Shown here piece after piece: positions 46,779 through 57,409 of a stretch of 64,000 nucleotides of DNA. The stretch comes from Acinetobacter haemolyticus CIP 64.3 = MTCC 9819 (lineage in GTDB: Bacteria > Pseudomonadota > Gammaproteobacteria > Pseudomonadales > Moraxellaceae), in assembly GCF_000369065.1 (NCBI RefSeq), contig NZ_KB849800.1:124001-188000 (forward strand). The letters run 5' to 3'. A program made the position numbers and the translations under genes. How positions within the stretch are numbered: position 1 is the stretch's first letter; every line of letters starts with the position of its first letter. The notes beneath the pieces were generated by a model. That model searched no databases, was not told the DNA's origin, and was given only the letters and a program-made list of their open reading frames with translations.

Positions 46779-48653
46779 TTAAGACAACAACTTCAAACTA
46801 ATTTGCTTCGTTAACTCATTTAATTGTTGGCGTAAATTGCGTGATTCTATCAGAGAGATAGGTGATTTAAGTTTGAGCCTTAAATATTTTTCTTGTAAAT
46901 TTAAAGAGAAGTCTCTCGCTAATTTGTCGGCCACTTCTGGTGCTTCAGTCAAAGACTCAATGTTGGTACGCTGCATAATATCTGCAAGCTCATGGCTATA
47001 ATGACTACATGCACCGAGTACATAATAAGTTGCCAATTCCTGATCATCGGGTAGATCGTCAAATACAATATTTAATACAGCTAAGATCTTCGCCAATAGC
47101 TCATTTTGATCAATGACTGCACGCAGCTCTTCAAAGTGGATATAAAGAAATGGGTGGTGCATCAAGATTGCTATTGCAAAATCTTCATCTTTAGTATGGA
47201 TATTAAAAGATAAAGATGCATCATGGCTAATTTGTGGGGTAAAGCGTTTGCCTAGACCCAGTTTTTCGCGGAACGATTGAGTGAGCAAATAACGAAATGA
47301 GCCTTGCTTAGGGAGTAGCTCGGTCAACTCACGGAGTTCACCCATGACTAAGCTTTTACCTTCAGGGGTGCTAATATCGTGTTGTCCCGTTAAATGAGCA
47401 AATACAAAATCAGATAATAATGGCGCTTGTTGTAGCAATTTTTGGAAATTTTCCAAACCCTCTCGACGAATCAGCGAGTCCGGGTCGTGTTCATTGGGGA
47501 GTACAAAGAATTTTAACTCACGCCCATCATTAAGTAAGGGCAGTGCAATTTCTAAAGTTCGTCGAGCTGCTTTTTGTCCCGCCGCATCACCATCAAAAGC
47601 GATGGTAATACGAGAGTTTTGTTTAAACAAGGTATTCAAATGGTCTGCATTACTTGCTGTTCCAAGCGTTGCGACAGCGCCATTGATGCCGTATTGCTGT
47701 AGGGCAATTACGTCCATATAGCCTTCAACCATCAACCAATCATTGGCTTTGAGTTTACGCCCCTCATATAAACCATAAAGCAGTTGGTTTTTATGGAAGA
47801 CTTCTGAATCAGGGGAGTTAATGTATTTAGGCTTAATGTCATCATTCAACGCACGTCCACCAAAACCGACCACACGACCTTTATGGTCACGAATCGGAAA
47901 AATTACACGATCCCGTAATAAATCAAAATCTCGACCACTGTCACTAGAGCGAATCAATCCAATTTGTTTTAAGCCTTCTATATCCTGAGGAAATGCTTTT
48001 TCTAAGTGTTGCCAATCCTCTGGTGCATAACCTAAACGCCAGAATTGAATGGTTTGAGCCGATAAGCCACGGTGTTTGAAATAATTTTGCGCTTTTTGGC
48101 TATGGGGAAGTTGACGCTCATAGAACTGTGCCATATTTTCCAAGAGGTCATACAGGTTGCCTTCTACTTGTTCATCCATGCCGAAGCCTGGATCGAATTG
48201 TGCAAAGGGATCGTCCATAAACCGATCCATATCAACAAAATGCTCATCCATGGGTTCATGAATAGCGTGATTTGTTGTTGATGGGGGAGATATCTTTTCA
48301 GGCGGAGAAGGTGGCGTCTGAGGGCTACGTTTATAAGAGAGTTTTTTGTTGTCGTGATTATCTTTGGGTAATTCTATTCCAGTCTGATTAGACAGATCCT
48401 TCATCACGTCGATAAAGTTACGACTGTCAATGTCCATCAAGAAACGAATCGCATTTCCATTGGCTTGGCAGCCAAAGCAGTGATAATACTGTTTATCACG
48501 ATAGACATGGAAGGATGGTGTTTTTTCTTGGTGAAAAGGGCAACAGCCAGAATATGTTCGTCCAGTTTTTTTCAATTTCACACGTTGACCAATCAAATCG
48601 ACGATGTCGGTTCGATCTAGGATTTGATCAATTGTATGCTGTGGAATTGCCAT
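46779..48653 (-). CDS. dnaG: DNA primase
   Basis: Makes RNA primers for replication. 624 aa. CHC2 zinc finger: Cys38, His41, Cys59, Cys62 (GCCPFHQEKTPSF, YYHCFGC). An acidic linker of about 60 residues follows, then the Toprim core (VEGYMDVIAL, FDGDAAGQKA, DPDSLIRREG) and a C-terminal DnaB-interacting domain. It is not in an rpsU-dnaG-rpoD operon here. Ends 8 bases from the hemA stop. Confidence 0.96.
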   Translation of the reverse strand: MAIPQHTIDQILDRTDIVDLIGQRVKLKKTGRTYSGCCPFHQEKTPSFHVYRDKQYYHCFGCQANGNAIRFLMDIDSRNFIDVMKDLSNQTGIELPKDNHDNKKLSYKRSPQTPPSPPEKISPPSTTNHAIHEPMDEHFVDMDRFMDDPFAQFDPGFGMDEQVEGNLYDLLENMAQFYERQLPHSQKAQNYFKHRGLSAQTIQFWRLGYAPEDWQHLEKAFPQDIEGLKQIGLIRSSDSGRDFDLLRDRVIFPIRDHKGRVVGFGGRALNDDIKPKYINSPDSEVFHKNQLLYGLYEGRKLKANDWLMVEGYMDVIALQQYGINGAVATLGTASNADHLNTLFKQNSRITIAFDGDAAGQKAARRTLEIALPLLNDGRELKFFVLPNEHDPDSLIRREGLENFQKLLQQAPLLSDFVFAHLTGQHDISTPEGKSLVMGELRELTELLPKQGSFRYLLTQSFREKLGLGKRFTPQISHDASLSFNIHTKDEDFAIAILMHHPFLYIHFEELRAVIDQNELLAKILAVLNIVFDDLPDDQELATYYVLGACSHYSHELADIMQRTNIESLTEAPEVADKLARDFSLNLQEKYLRLKLKSPISLIESRNLRQQLNELTKQISLKLLS

Positions 48654-48732
48654 GAGAGGTTACCATTTAAAACTGGGTAGAGCATTTGGAAGAATGCAAA
48701 AATGTTCTTTATCATTGTTGCATAAAATGAAA

Positions 48733-48758
48733 AACAGGCAAGGATTAACTTGCCTGTT
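48733..48758 (-). terminator. Terminator after bamD
   Basis: AACAGGCAAG-GATTAA-CTTGCCTGTT, a 10-bp perfect stem; on the minus strand T residues follow. It lies 80 bases past the bamD stop and before dnaG. Confidence 0.85.
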
Positions 48759-48840
48759 CGCATAATGAGATCAGGTGGCGTTGACATTTTAACCATGCAT
48801 TACGTTATAGACTAAAACCACACACCCGAATACTTAGAAA

Positions 48841-49830
48841 TTAATTTGCTGCATCTTCTTCGCTGCTTTGTTCAGTTTCTGGTTTATCAAATAATCCGAA
48901 ACTTAAACGGTTGGTTAAGCTACGACGAGGTGGTTCGATTTGAGTCTCGTTATTTTCAACTTCAATGTGTTGAGATTCACGCCCCAATAAACCTAAGGTT
49001 GCACGGTTAACCCAACTGCCTTCTTTGCGTGCAGCACGAAGATTAACTTCACCATTTGATTTGACTAGATTTGGATAATTGAGCTTAAGAATCTCAATAT
49101 ATTGTTGGGATGTTGCCTTATCCCCAAGTTGTTGATAGCTATAAGCTAAAGTTGCTAATGCTTCAGGTGTTTGTGGGGTTTGAGGATAATACTCAAGAAC
49201 CCATCGAGCACGTTCAGCCGCTGCTAACCATGCTTTACGTTGAATATTGAAGCGCGCAGCATTCATTTCACTTTCAGCAAGTTCTTGACCGATATATTTC
49301 ATGCGTTGCGCAGCATCAACAGAATATTGGCTGCTAGGGAAGCGACGAATCAAATCAACGAAATTTTGATAAGCAACTTTAATATAGCTTACGTCACGAT
49401 GCGCCTGTTTCAATGAAGTATAACGAATTAAGCTATCGTAGTTCATTTCCATATTCGCAACACCACGAACATAGTAGGCATAGTCTACATTAGGATGCTG
49501 TGGATTTAAACGAATGAATCGATCCGCAAGTGCAATCGTGCCTTCATAATCTTTCTGTTTAAATTTTGCGTAGAGAAGTTCAAGTTGTGCTTGCTGGGTA
49601 TATTGTCCAGTTGGGAAGTAAGTATCTAACGCTTCTAATGATTTCACTGCGTCAGTATATTGATTGCGTTCAAGAGATTTGAGTGCTTTTTCAAAATAAA
49701 CTTGTTCACTTGATTGTGGTCCTTTATCAACCACTTCTTTCTTACTCGGATTGCTGCTACAGCCCACAAATGCAGATGCTACACCTAAAGAAAGTGCGAG
49801 CACTGTAATTTTATAACGTGGTAGCGACAT
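48841..49830 (-). CDS. bamD: Outer-membrane protein assembly factor BamD
   Basis: Essential lipoprotein of the BAM complex. 329 aa. The signal ends in a lipobox before the Cys of AFVGCSSNPS. Five TPR-like helix pairs include YFEKALKSLERNQYTDAVKSLE, YTQQAQLELLYAKFKQ and FPSSQYSVDAAQRMKYI. Longer than E. coli BamD (245 aa) because of an acidic C-terminal tail of about 70 residues (NNETQIEPPRRS to DAAN). Divergent from rluD, as is usual. Confidence 0.94.
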   Translation of the reverse strand: MSLPRYKITVLALSLGVASAFVGCSSNPSKKEVVDKGPQSSEQVYFEKALKSLERNQYTDAVKSLEALDTYFPTGQYTQQAQLELLYAKFKQKDYEGTIALADRFIRLNPQHPNVDYAYYVRGVANMEMNYDSLIRYTSLKQAHRDVSYIKVAYQNFVDLIRRFPSSQYSVDAAQRMKYIGQELAESEMNAARFNIQRKAWLAAAERARWVLEYYPQTPQTPEALATLAYSYQQLGDKATSQQYIEILKLNYPNLVKSNGEVNLRAARKEGSWVNRATLGLLGRESQHIEVENNETQIEPPRRSLTNRLSFGLFDKPETEQSSEEDAAN

Positions 49831-49901
49831 AAAAACTCCTCTGTTATTCTGGGCAATAAGCTACAATGGTACTATTAAACCATTTTTGTACCGATCATCA
49901 A

Positions 49902-50951
49902 ATGACTTCAGCACAATCTTCCAATTCAAACTTCTCTGAAACAGATTTCTTACTCGAAGATTCTGTCGATGCAGATAATCATAATTCTGACTCAACTGCA
50001 ACACGTTTATCGTTGCAAGTTCAACTCGATGAAAACTATTTAGGTCAACGCATTGATCAAGTCGCTGCGCTGGTGTGGAATGAGTTTTCTCGTGAAAAAC
50101 TTAAGCAATGGATGAAAGATGGGCATCTGTTAGTAAATGGCAATATTGTAAAACCCAAGTACCGTTGTGAAGGTAATGAATTATTAACGCTTGAAGTTGA
50201 ACTCGAGGCACAAACATCCAGTCAGCCTGAAAATATTCCCTTAAATATTGTCTATGAAGATGACGATATTATTGTGATCAACAAAGACGTGGGAATGGTG
50301 GTTCATCCAGGTGCTGGTAATCCGACAGGGACTTTGGTGAATGCTTTACTTTATCATGCACCAAAACTTGCTGAGCTAGCACGTGCTGGTTTGGTTCATC
50401 GTATTGATAAAGATACCAGTGGACTATTGGTCGTTGCTAAAAATTTAGAAGCCCAGTTTTCATTGAGTAAACAATTAGCCAAAAAGACAGTTTACCGTGT
50501 CTATGACCTTGTGGTGTATGGAAATATTATTGCAGGTGGCACCATTGATGAACCGATCAAAAGGCACCCTGTAGACCGCGTCAAAATGGCAATCCTGCCT
50601 GGTGGTCGTGATGCGGTAACACACTACAATGTGAAAGAGCGTTTCCGTGATTTCACTCGTGTTCAAGCGCAATTGGAAACAGGGCGTACCCATCAAATCC
50701 GTGTGCACTTTAGCTATTTAGGACATGGGTTAGTGGGAGATCCTGTGTATGTCAATCGTGTGCGCTTTCCAGCAGGGGCTTCAGCTACGTTAACTGATAT
50801 GCTTCGTGGCTTTAAGCGTCAAGCGTTACATGCTGCAAAATTGGGCTTAGTCCATCCGCGTACAGGTGAGGACATGATGTTTGAAGCACCTTGGCCAGAA
50901 GATTTTACTCAGTTGGTTGAAGTTCTTCGTAGTGAAAATGAAGCCTATTAA
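49902..50951 (+). CDS. rluD: 23S rRNA pseudouridine synthase RluD
   Basis: Modifies positions 1911/1915/1917 (E. coli numbering) of helix 69. 349 aa from the ATG at 49902 (MTSAQSSNSN). The frame reaches back to 49866, but TACAAT at 49862-49867 looks like the -10 box, favouring the later start. An acidic N-terminal tail is followed by an S4 domain (GQRIDQVAALVWNEFSREKL) and the catalytic HRIDKDTSGLLVVAK with the nucleophilic Asp. It is followed by pgeF, a common pair. Confidence 0.93.
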   Translation: MTSAQSSNSNFSETDFLLEDSVDADNHNSDSTATRLSLQVQLDENYLGQRIDQVAALVWNEFSREKLKQWMKDGHLLVNGNIVKPKYRCEGNELLTLEVELEAQTSSQPENIPLNIVYEDDDIIVINKDVGMVVHPGAGNPTGTLVNALLYHAPKLAELARAGLVHRIDKDTSGLLVVAKNLEAQFSLSKQLAKKTVYRVYDLVVYGNIIAGGTIDEPIKRHPVDRVKMAILPGGRDAVTHYNVKERFRDFTRVQAQLETGRTHQIRVHFSYLGHGLVGDPVYVNRVRFPAGASATLTDMLRGFKRQALHAAKLGLVHPRTGEDMMFEAPWPEDFTQLVEVLRSENEAY

Positions 50952-51031
50952 GTAAAGCTCCCTTTTAATCAGAGGGGGCTTTGCCTCCCTTTCAAAAGGT
51001 GAGCAATATATTTTGCATGGGAAGGGATTTT

Positions 51032-51772
51032 ATGGAGTTTGTACAGGGTTTGCCCAAAGGTATTTTTGTTGGTCAAACGCGTATTGGAAATGACCAAGCG
51101 ATTGCAACATCCAATATAAATTTAGCTGGATTTAATTTGGCTTTACATGTCAATGATGATGCACAGCGTGTGCAACAACACCGTATGTTTTTGTTAAATC
51201 AATTTTCAGAATTTGGTGTCAATAAGCTGACGTGGTTGACTCAAACCCATAGTACGATTTGTCATACTGTAAATGAACAAATTTCATTTATCTCACTTGA
51301 AGGTGATGGTCTTGTCACGCAACGCAAAGGTCATGCACTCATGATGATGACTGCCGACTGTCTACCTGTAGTTTTAGGCAATGCTGAGGGGACAGAAGTT
51401 GCCAATTTACATGCAGGTTGGCGTGGCTTGGCGAATGGTATTGTTGAAAATACGGTTACTCAAATGCAATCTTCGCCAACATGGGCATGGTTAGGAGCGG
51501 CTATCAGTCAACCTTGTTTCGAGGTTGGAGCTGAAGTAAAAGCTGCTTTTTGTGATAAATATCCTGAATTAGAGTCTGCATTTATGGTAGGGCAAGTCGA
51601 GGATAAATATCAGGCAGACCTCTATGCGATTGCTCGATTTATTTTAAATCGTTTAGGTGTTGAAACCGTTTTGGGTGGGGGGCAGTGCTCTTATCAACAG
51701 GCGGATGAGTTCTTTTCACATCGCCGTAATAGTAAAACAGGACGAATGGCAACTTTTGTATTTATGCAATAA
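51032..51772 (+). CDS. pgeF: Purine nucleoside phosphorylase / laccase-domain protein PgeF (YfiH)
   Basis: 246 aa. The start at 51032 has GAAGGG six bases upstream; the frame extends upstream to a TTG without support. Family marks: MTADCLPVVL, NLHAGWRGLANGIV, and the zinc-site Cys and His residues in ISQPCFEVG and GGQCSYQ. Characterised relatives act on purine nucleosides and have been linked to peptidoglycan fidelity; older annotation is multicopper polyphenol oxidase. Downstream of rluD by 80 bases. Confidence 0.88.
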   Translation: MEFVQGLPKGIFVGQTRIGNDQAIATSNINLAGFNLALHVNDDAQRVQQHRMFLLNQFSEFGVNKLTWLTQTHSTICHTVNEQISFISLEGDGLVTQRKGHALMMMTADCLPVVLGNAEGTEVANLHAGWRGLANGIVENTVTQMQSSPTWAWLGAAISQPCFEVGAEVKAAFCDKYPELESAFMVGQVEDKYQADLYAIARFILNRLGVETVLGGGQCSYQQADEFFSHRRNSKTGRMATFVFMQ

Positions 51773-51855
51773 ATTGCATTGTTTTCAATTGTGATTCGCC
51801 TTGCTTGTGCGAAAAATGTTAAACTTGACTCAATTCATTGGTTTTAAAAGTTTCC

Positions 51856-52428
51856 ATGTTTGTTCTTGATTCTGCTACTCCCAAAGTTAAAGTTTGTGTG
51901 GTTTATCATAGCCCCTATGGTCATACTGCTAAAGTTGCACAATACATCGCTCAAGGCGCTGAACAAGCTCGCGCAGAAGTTCATGTGTTATCTGTGGCCG
52001 CTGTTCAGTGGGAGCTTTTAGATCAAGCGGACGTAATTGTGATGGGTTGTCCAACCTATATGGGAAGTCTGACGTCAGCTTTAAAACAGTTTATGGAAGA
52101 TTCTTCGAAACGATGGTTAGCACGAACATGGCAGGGTAAACTAGCAGCTGGCTTTACCAATGGTGGTGGTCTAAGTGGCGATAAACTTGCAGTGTTGCAG
52201 CAAATTAACTTATTTGCCATGCAACATGGCATGTTATGGGCTGGTTTACCTTTTATGCCGACTGGACGTAGCCCTTTAGATATTAATCGTATGTCGAGTT
52301 TCTTGGGTTTAATGACGCAATCAGATAATGCGAGTGTTGAAGTAACTCCACCTGAAGGGGATCTGGAAACTGCAAGAAAGTTTGGAAAATACTTAGCCGA
52401 ATTGAAGCTGAAACATTTTACTATTTAA
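51856..52428 (+). CDS. Flavodoxin-fold NAD(P)H:quinone oxidoreductase-like protein
   Basis: 190 aa from the ATG at 51856; an in-frame TTG at 51838 is weaker. WrbA-type flavodoxin fold: YHSPYGHTAKVAQYIAQGAE binds FMN phosphate, MGCPTYMGSLTSALKQFM and FTNGGGLSGDK follow. Probably an FMN-dependent quinone reductase in the cytoplasm. The exact substrate is not visible. Confidence 0.82.
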   Translation: MFVLDSATPKVKVCVVYHSPYGHTAKVAQYIAQGAEQARAEVHVLSVAAVQWELLDQADVIVMGCPTYMGSLTSALKQFMEDSSKRWLARTWQGKLAAGFTNGGGLSGDKLAVLQQINLFAMQHGMLWAGLPFMPTGRSPLDINRMSSFLGLMTQSDNASVEVTPPEGDLETARKFGKYLAELKLKHFTI

Positions 52429-52439
52429 TAGTGCAATAA

Positions 52440-52462
52440 AAAACCTCCAATAGGAGGTTTTT
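52440..52462. terminator. Bidirectional terminator
   Basis: AAACCTCC-AATA-GGAGGTTT with A and T runs on the two sides, between the converging flavodoxin-like gene and smpB. Confidence 0.88.
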
Positions 52463-52463
52463 A

Positions 52464-52940
52464 CTATTTATGCAACATCCGTGCTTTATCACGTTGCCAG
52501 TCACGGTCTTTTTCTGTTGCGCGCTTGTCATGCAATTGCTTACCTTTTACTAAAGCAATTTCAAGCTTTACTAAAGGTCCTTTCCAATAACATGCTAAAG
52601 GTACACAAGAATACCCTTTTTGATTCACTGCACCTAAAAGCTTTTCTAACTCGCGGCGAGATAAGAGCAATTTACGTGTACGTGTTGCTTCAGGTACTAC
52701 ATGTGTTGAAGCAGATAATAAAGGCTGAATTTGTGAGCCAAATAAAAAAGCCTCGCCATTTTTAAAAATGACATAACTTTCAGTCAAGCTCATACGACCA
52801 GCTCGAAGTGATTTTACTTCCCAGCCTTGTAAGGACATGCCTGCTTCAAATTTTTCTTCAATAAAGTAATCGTGGCGCGCTCTTTTGTTTTGAGCAATCG
52901 TGCCACCATTATGTTTTTTTACAACTGTTGCTTGCGCCAT
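52464..52940 (-). CDS. smpB: SsrA-binding protein SmpB
   Basis: Partner of tmRNA in ribosome rescue. 158 aa: [29 protein letters not shown] at the N-terminus, PLLSASTH, and the basic C-terminal tail [17 protein letters not shown] that enters the mRNA channel. The ssrA gene itself is not in this window. Confidence 0.96.
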   Translation of the reverse strand: MAQATVVKKHNGGTIAQNKRARHDYFIEEKFEAGMSLQGWEVKSLRAGRMSLTESYVIFKNGEAFLFGSQIQPLLSASTHVVPEATRTRKLLLSRRELEKLLGAVNQKGYSCVPLACYWKGPLVKLEIALVKGKQLHDKRATEKDRDWQRDKARMLHK

Positions 52941-53033
52941 AATTCAAACTTCCACAATTGCATATATTGTGCCGTAAAACGTAATCTTTTTCCATCATTT
53001 AGAAATTTAGCGTTTAGGCTGAACTTTTGTTAA

Positions 53034-53561
<528 letters not shown>

Positions 53562-53562
53562 C

Positions 53563-53826
53563 GTGTCATTATATATTACAGATGAATGCATCAATTGTGA
53601 TGTCTGCGAGCCTGTATGTCCAAATGAAGCTATTTATATGGGTGAGTTGATTTATGAGATTAATCCATCACTTTGTACAGAGTGTATAGGGCATTTTGAT
53701 CAGCCGCAGTGCCAATTATTTTGCCCAGTGGATTGTATTCCTTTGGATCCTACGCATGTGGAATCACATGATGAGCTTATGGAAAAATACAAAAAATTAA
53801 CAGCGCAAAAAAAATCGAGCAATTAA
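53563..53826 (+). CDS. YfhL-family 2[4Fe-4S] ferredoxin
   Basis: 87 aa. GTG start at 53563, two bases after the coaD stop. Cluster ligands: Cys9, Cys12, Cys15, Cys19 and the expanded second site Cys38, Cys41, Cys50, Cys54 with Cys58 closing the first motif set (CTEC, QCQLFC, VDC). The eight-residue insertion between ligands is the YfhL/Allochromatium-type signature. Electron partner unknown. It has no clear terminator before rnpB. Confidence 0.92.
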   Translation: MSLYITDECINCDVCEPVCPNEAIYMGELIYEINPSLCTECIGHFDQPQCQLFCPVDCIPLDPTHVESHDELMEKYKKLTAQKKSSN

Positions 53827-53852
53827 CGTCGAACTTTGATAATATGCGCCAC

Positions 53853-54206
<354 letters not shown>

Positions 54207-54225
54207 AGATTTTTTAAAATTATGC

Positions 54226-54254
54226 TTGACGAGTGTAGTGAAAGTTAAGATAAT
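54226..54254 (+). promoter_or_regulatory. Promoter of tRNA-Ile
   Basis: TTGACG (54226-54231), 17-base spacer, GATAAT (54249-54254), then a GC-rich discriminator GCGCGC as expected for a stringently controlled stable-RNA promoter. Confidence 0.85.
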
Positions 54255-54269
54255 GCGCGCACAGTTTTA

Positions 54270-54346
<77 letters not shown>

Positions 54347-54353
54347 TTTTATA

Positions 54354-54380
54354 GACCACGCTCCTGCGTGGTCTCTTTTT
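54354..54380 (+). terminator. Terminator of tRNA-Ile
   Basis: GACCACG-CTCCTG-CGTGGTC followed by TCTTTTT. Nearly identical to the terminator of the next tRNA. Confidence 0.9.
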
Positions 54381-54539
54381 ATCTGCTATTTTTAGCGATT
54401 GCGCTCAGTTTCTAATGGTCTTTGTAAAACAAGAATACTGAAATGCACTTATGAAATGTTCTATTTGCTGAAAAATAATCAATCGATATTCGGATGCATA
54501 AAAAGTGCGCATATGTTTTGTTTTTTCAATGTCATAGGC

Positions 54540-54568
54540 TTGACCTGCATAGCATAACACTAGATAAT
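54540..54568 (+). promoter_or_regulatory. Promoter of tRNA-Met
   Basis: TTGACC (54540-54545), 17-base spacer, GATAAT (54563-54568), then GCGC. The stretch from the -10 box into the tRNA almost repeats that of the tRNA-Ile unit. Confidence 0.85.
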
Positions 54569-54583
54569 GCGCTCACAGTTTAC

Positions 54584-54660
54584 GGCTATGTAGCTCAGTT
54601 GGTTAGAGCACCGCACTCATAATGCGGGGGTCACAGGTTCAAGTCCCGTCATAGCCACCA
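54584..54660 (+). tRNA. Elongator tRNA-Met(CAT)
   Basis: 77 nt with CCA. Anticodon loop CTCATAA. The body closely matches E. coli elongator tRNA-Met (GGCTAcGTAGCTCAGTTGG start, ACAGG T stem), and not the lysidine-modified tRNA-Ile2, which has a different acceptor stem. Confidence 0.92.
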
Positions 54661-54667
54661 TTTTATA

Positions 54668-54693
54668 AACCACGCTCCTGCGTGGTTTTTTTT
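54668..54693 (+). terminator. Terminator of tRNA-Met
   Basis: AACCACG-CTCCTG-CGTGGTT followed by a run of T. Shares loop and stem core with the terminator at 54354, so the whole transcription unit was duplicated. Confidence 0.92.
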
Positions 54694-54759
54694 ATGTATT
54701 TGTTCATATGACGAGAAGTTTGCTAGTCACCATATGGGCTACTTTGACTAGCAATAATA

Positions 54760-55791
54760 TTAAAGGTGTTTCTCGATCGTGATCAAAGTTTCAGTGCTTT
54801 GATAAAAAGGCTGCAAGATTAAAGTAATGAGTGGCTCAAGAACATCGTGTTCATCTAAGGCAATTACGACTTTAGGGTAAAAACGCATTGCCTCATTTAA
54901 TAAATCTGTTTCTTCTAAGCCAATTGCTGCAAAAACTTCTTCTAAGCTCTCATCTTTATAAAAGTCGTAGAATACTTTGACACCATATAAAATTAAATCT
55001 TGTAAAAAAGCAGATTGACGTAATTCTTTCCAATATTCATAAATCATGACAAAGAATTCTTCGACGTCAAGCGGTGTTACTTGTTTGGTATATTCCGATA
55101 AAGGTTTTGCTTTATTGTCATCCCAAATATTACGAGCCAGACTTTCTAAATCATCATTAGAAAGTAGGCTTAAATCAGCCAGTTGTTCTTGAATAAGGCG
55201 TGCAATACTTTCTTCAATTTTATGCTCAATACGTTGTTGTTGACGATACGAAAAGGTTTTGAGTTTATGTTGCCATTCATATTTACTTTCAGCAATTCGC
55301 TCTTCATCTATTTGTGAAAATAGTTTGGGTAATTTGTTCTGCAAAGTTGTTGTTGCAATGTATTGGCATAACTGCTGAATAGAAGGGCTTTCTTTTAAGA
55401 AATGATTGAGATAATGACGAATATTTTCAAGTTCTAAAATCTTGGATAACCAGATTTCGAATTGATGATCTGAGAAAACATCTTGTAATTGAGCAGAAGA
55501 TTGTAAAGAAAAGACATGAAGCTTTTGTGCGATCTCACCAATAAACTCTAGTAGTCCTGCCCCAAGCTGCATTTCAAATGCATAACGTTTAACTACAGCC
55601 TGAATTTGCTCAAGTTCTATGACTTCTTTGAGTTTAATATTCGGTGCGTGCTGTAAAATGAGTTGGATGAATTGCTGGAAGAAATCAGCAGAAAGTTGTG
55701 TAGTGAGTTGGTTTTTATAAAAAGCCACTTGCTCAAGCAAAAGTGCTTGAGCAAGTAGTTGTGACTTTTCAGAAACAACTTTTTCAGTCAT
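54760..55791 (-). CDS. Hypothetical helical protein, 343 aa
   Basis: Not recognised. The start at 55791 (MTEKVVSEKSQ) overlaps the end of nadE by 8 bases; the frame extends upstream inside nadE without support. Soluble, acidic and almost entirely helical (Leu/Gln/Glu-rich, coiled-coil-like stretches such as LSYRQQQRIEHKIEESIARLIQ without the first residue). No signal peptide. Coupled to nadE by overlap. No functional inference can be made. Confidence 0.75.
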   Translation of the reverse strand: MTEKVVSEKSQLLAQALLLEQVAFYKNQLTTQLSADFFQQFIQLILQHAPNIKLKEVIELEQIQAVVKRYAFEMQLGAGLLEFIGEIAQKLHVFSLQSSAQLQDVFSDHQFEIWLSKILELENIRHYLNHFLKESPSIQQLCQYIATTTLQNKLPKLFSQIDEERIAESKYEWQHKLKTFSYRQQQRIEHKIEESIARLIQEQLADLSLLSNDDLESLARNIWDDNKAKPLSEYTKQVTPLDVEEFFVMIYEYWKELRQSAFLQDLILYGVKVFYDFYKDESLEEVFAAIGLEETDLLNEAMRFYPKVVIALDEHDVLEPLITLILQPFYQSTETLITIEKHL

Positions 55792-57409
55792 TCGCAGTCC
55801 ATCCATTGACGATTGGGTAGCGTCGTTCACGATTGAATGCACGGGAACTAATACGTGGACCAATCGCGCCTTGACGACGTTTATATTCATTTCGATCAAC
55901 CAAGCGAATCACTTTTTCGACCACTTCAGCTTCGTAGCCTTTTGCGATAATGTCTGCTTGGCTTAAATCTTCTTCTATATAAGCATATAAGATTGCATCA
56001 AGTACATCGTAAGCAGGCAAAGAATCTTGGTCTTTTTGGTCAGGACGTAATTCTGCTGATGGTGGACGAGTAATAACACGCTCAGGGATAACAGGCGTTT
56101 CGCTTAGACTATTACGGTATTTTGCTAATTCGAATACGATAGTTTTATATACATCTTTGAGCACAGAGAAACCGCCGACCATATCGCCGTATAATGTACA
56201 ATAGCCAACTGAGATTTCAGATTTATTACCTGTAGATAGCACAAGATTACCAAATTTATTGGATAAACCCATGAGTAAGGTGCCACGTGCACGTGCTTGT
56301 AAGTTTTCTTCTGTTGCATCAGCAGGTGAGTTTCCAAAAAATGGAAATAGTGTTTGCATGAAGCTATTTACGATTGGATGAATTTCGGCAATTCCAAAAG
56401 TTACCCCCATACGACGTGCTTGTTCGGTTGCATCTTCTACACTCATTTGAGAGGTGTAGGTATAAGGCATCATCACCGCTTGTACCTTATCAGCACCAAT
56501 TGCATCAACAGCAATAGCAAGTGTTAAAGCTGAATCAATACCGCCAGATAGACCTAAGATCACACCAGGAAAGCCAGAGCGCTGTACGTAATCACGGGTG
56601 GACATAACGAGAGCTTGATAAATTTCAGCAAAAGTATCTAATGCAGGAATCGCATCAGCTTTTTTAAATTGCTTTTGCGCCACGTCATACTCTGTAAAGT
56701 AAACAGCTTCTTTAAAGCTTGGCGCTTGCAATGCGAGTTCACCATTATGATTATTGACGAAGCTAGAGCCATCAAAAATAAGATCGTCTTGGCCACCGAC
56801 CTGATTCACATACACAATATTCAGGTTTAGTTGTTTTGCGAGCTCACTCAAAGTCTGAATACGGTGTTGAGGCTTACCAACTTCGTAAGGCGAAGCATTT
56901 AAGATCAACACTGTTTCAACATTTAGTTGGCTCAGTTGTTTTACTGTATTCAATGACCAAACATCTTCACATATAAGGACACCAAATTTATGACCGAGAT
57001 ACTCAAACACTAAATGCTGATGACCTTCTTGGAAATAGCGCTTTTCATCAAACACACCATAATTGGGTAAATTATGTTTGTTATAGATGCCTAAAACCTG
57101 ACCATCTTTCATCACTGCAGCTGAGTTATAGCGATGACCATCTTCTGTTTGGTGAACAAAACCAAAGACCATAACGATATCTTTTACTTCGCTTAACTGA
57201 GCAAACGCCTTTTGTGTGCGTTTTTGTAAGTTCGGGCGAAGTATAAGATCTTCAGCTGGGTAGCCTAGCGTTGATAGTTCTGGAAAGACGATCAAATCAG
57301 CTTGTTGTTGTTTCGCTAAATTAGCCTGTTCAACCATCTTTTGAGTATTTGCGTCAATATTGCCAATATGCGGAGAGAATTGAGCAAGGGCAATTTTAAA
57401 ATTTTTCAT
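55784..57409 (-). CDS. nadE: Glutamine-dependent NAD+ synthetase
   Basis: Last step of NAD synthesis. 541 aa with two domains: an N-terminal nitrilase-type glutaminase (Glu44, Lys111, Cys147 in GVLICEDVW) and a C-terminal ATP-pyrophosphatase synthetase with GLSGGIDSALTLA. Ammonia passes between the sites. First gene of a two-gene unit with the helical protein. Confidence 0.96.
   Translation of the reverse strand: MKNFKIALAQFSPHIGNIDANTQKMVEQANLAKQQQADLIVFPELSTLGYPAEDLILRPNLQKRTQKAFAQLSEVKDIVMVFGFVHQTEDGHRYNSAAVMKDGQVLGIYNKHNLPNYGVFDEKRYFQEGHQHLVFEYLGHKFGVLICEDVWSLNTVKQLSQLNVETVLILNASPYEVGKPQHRIQTLSELAKQLNLNIVYVNQVGGQDDLIFDGSSFVNNHNGELALQAPSFKEAVYFTEYDVAQKQFKKADAIPALDTFAEIYQALVMSTRDYVQRSGFPGVILGLSGGIDSALTLAIAVDAIGADKVQAVMMPYTYTSQMSVEDATEQARRMGVTFGIAEIHPIVNSFMQTLFPFFGNSPADATEENLQARARGTLLMGLSNKFGNLVLSTGNKSEISVGYCTLYGDMVGGFSVLKDVYKTIVFELAKYRNSLSETPVIPERVITRPPSAELRPDQKDQDSLPAYDVLDAILYAYIEEDLSQADIIAKGYEAEVVEKVIRLVDRNEYKRRQGAIGPRISSRAFNRERRYPIVNGWTAND

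Noticed and set aside
46771..46800. Short near-palindrome GTCTAACGTTAAGAC between hemA and dnaG as a terminator.
   Set aside because: Stem is too short and interrupted, and there is no T-run.
54584..54660. tRNA with CAT anticodon as lysidine-type tRNA-Ile2 or initiator tRNA.
   Set aside because: The body follows elongator tRNA-Met; it lacks the mismatched first pair and the GGG/CCC anticodon-stem pairs of the initiator.
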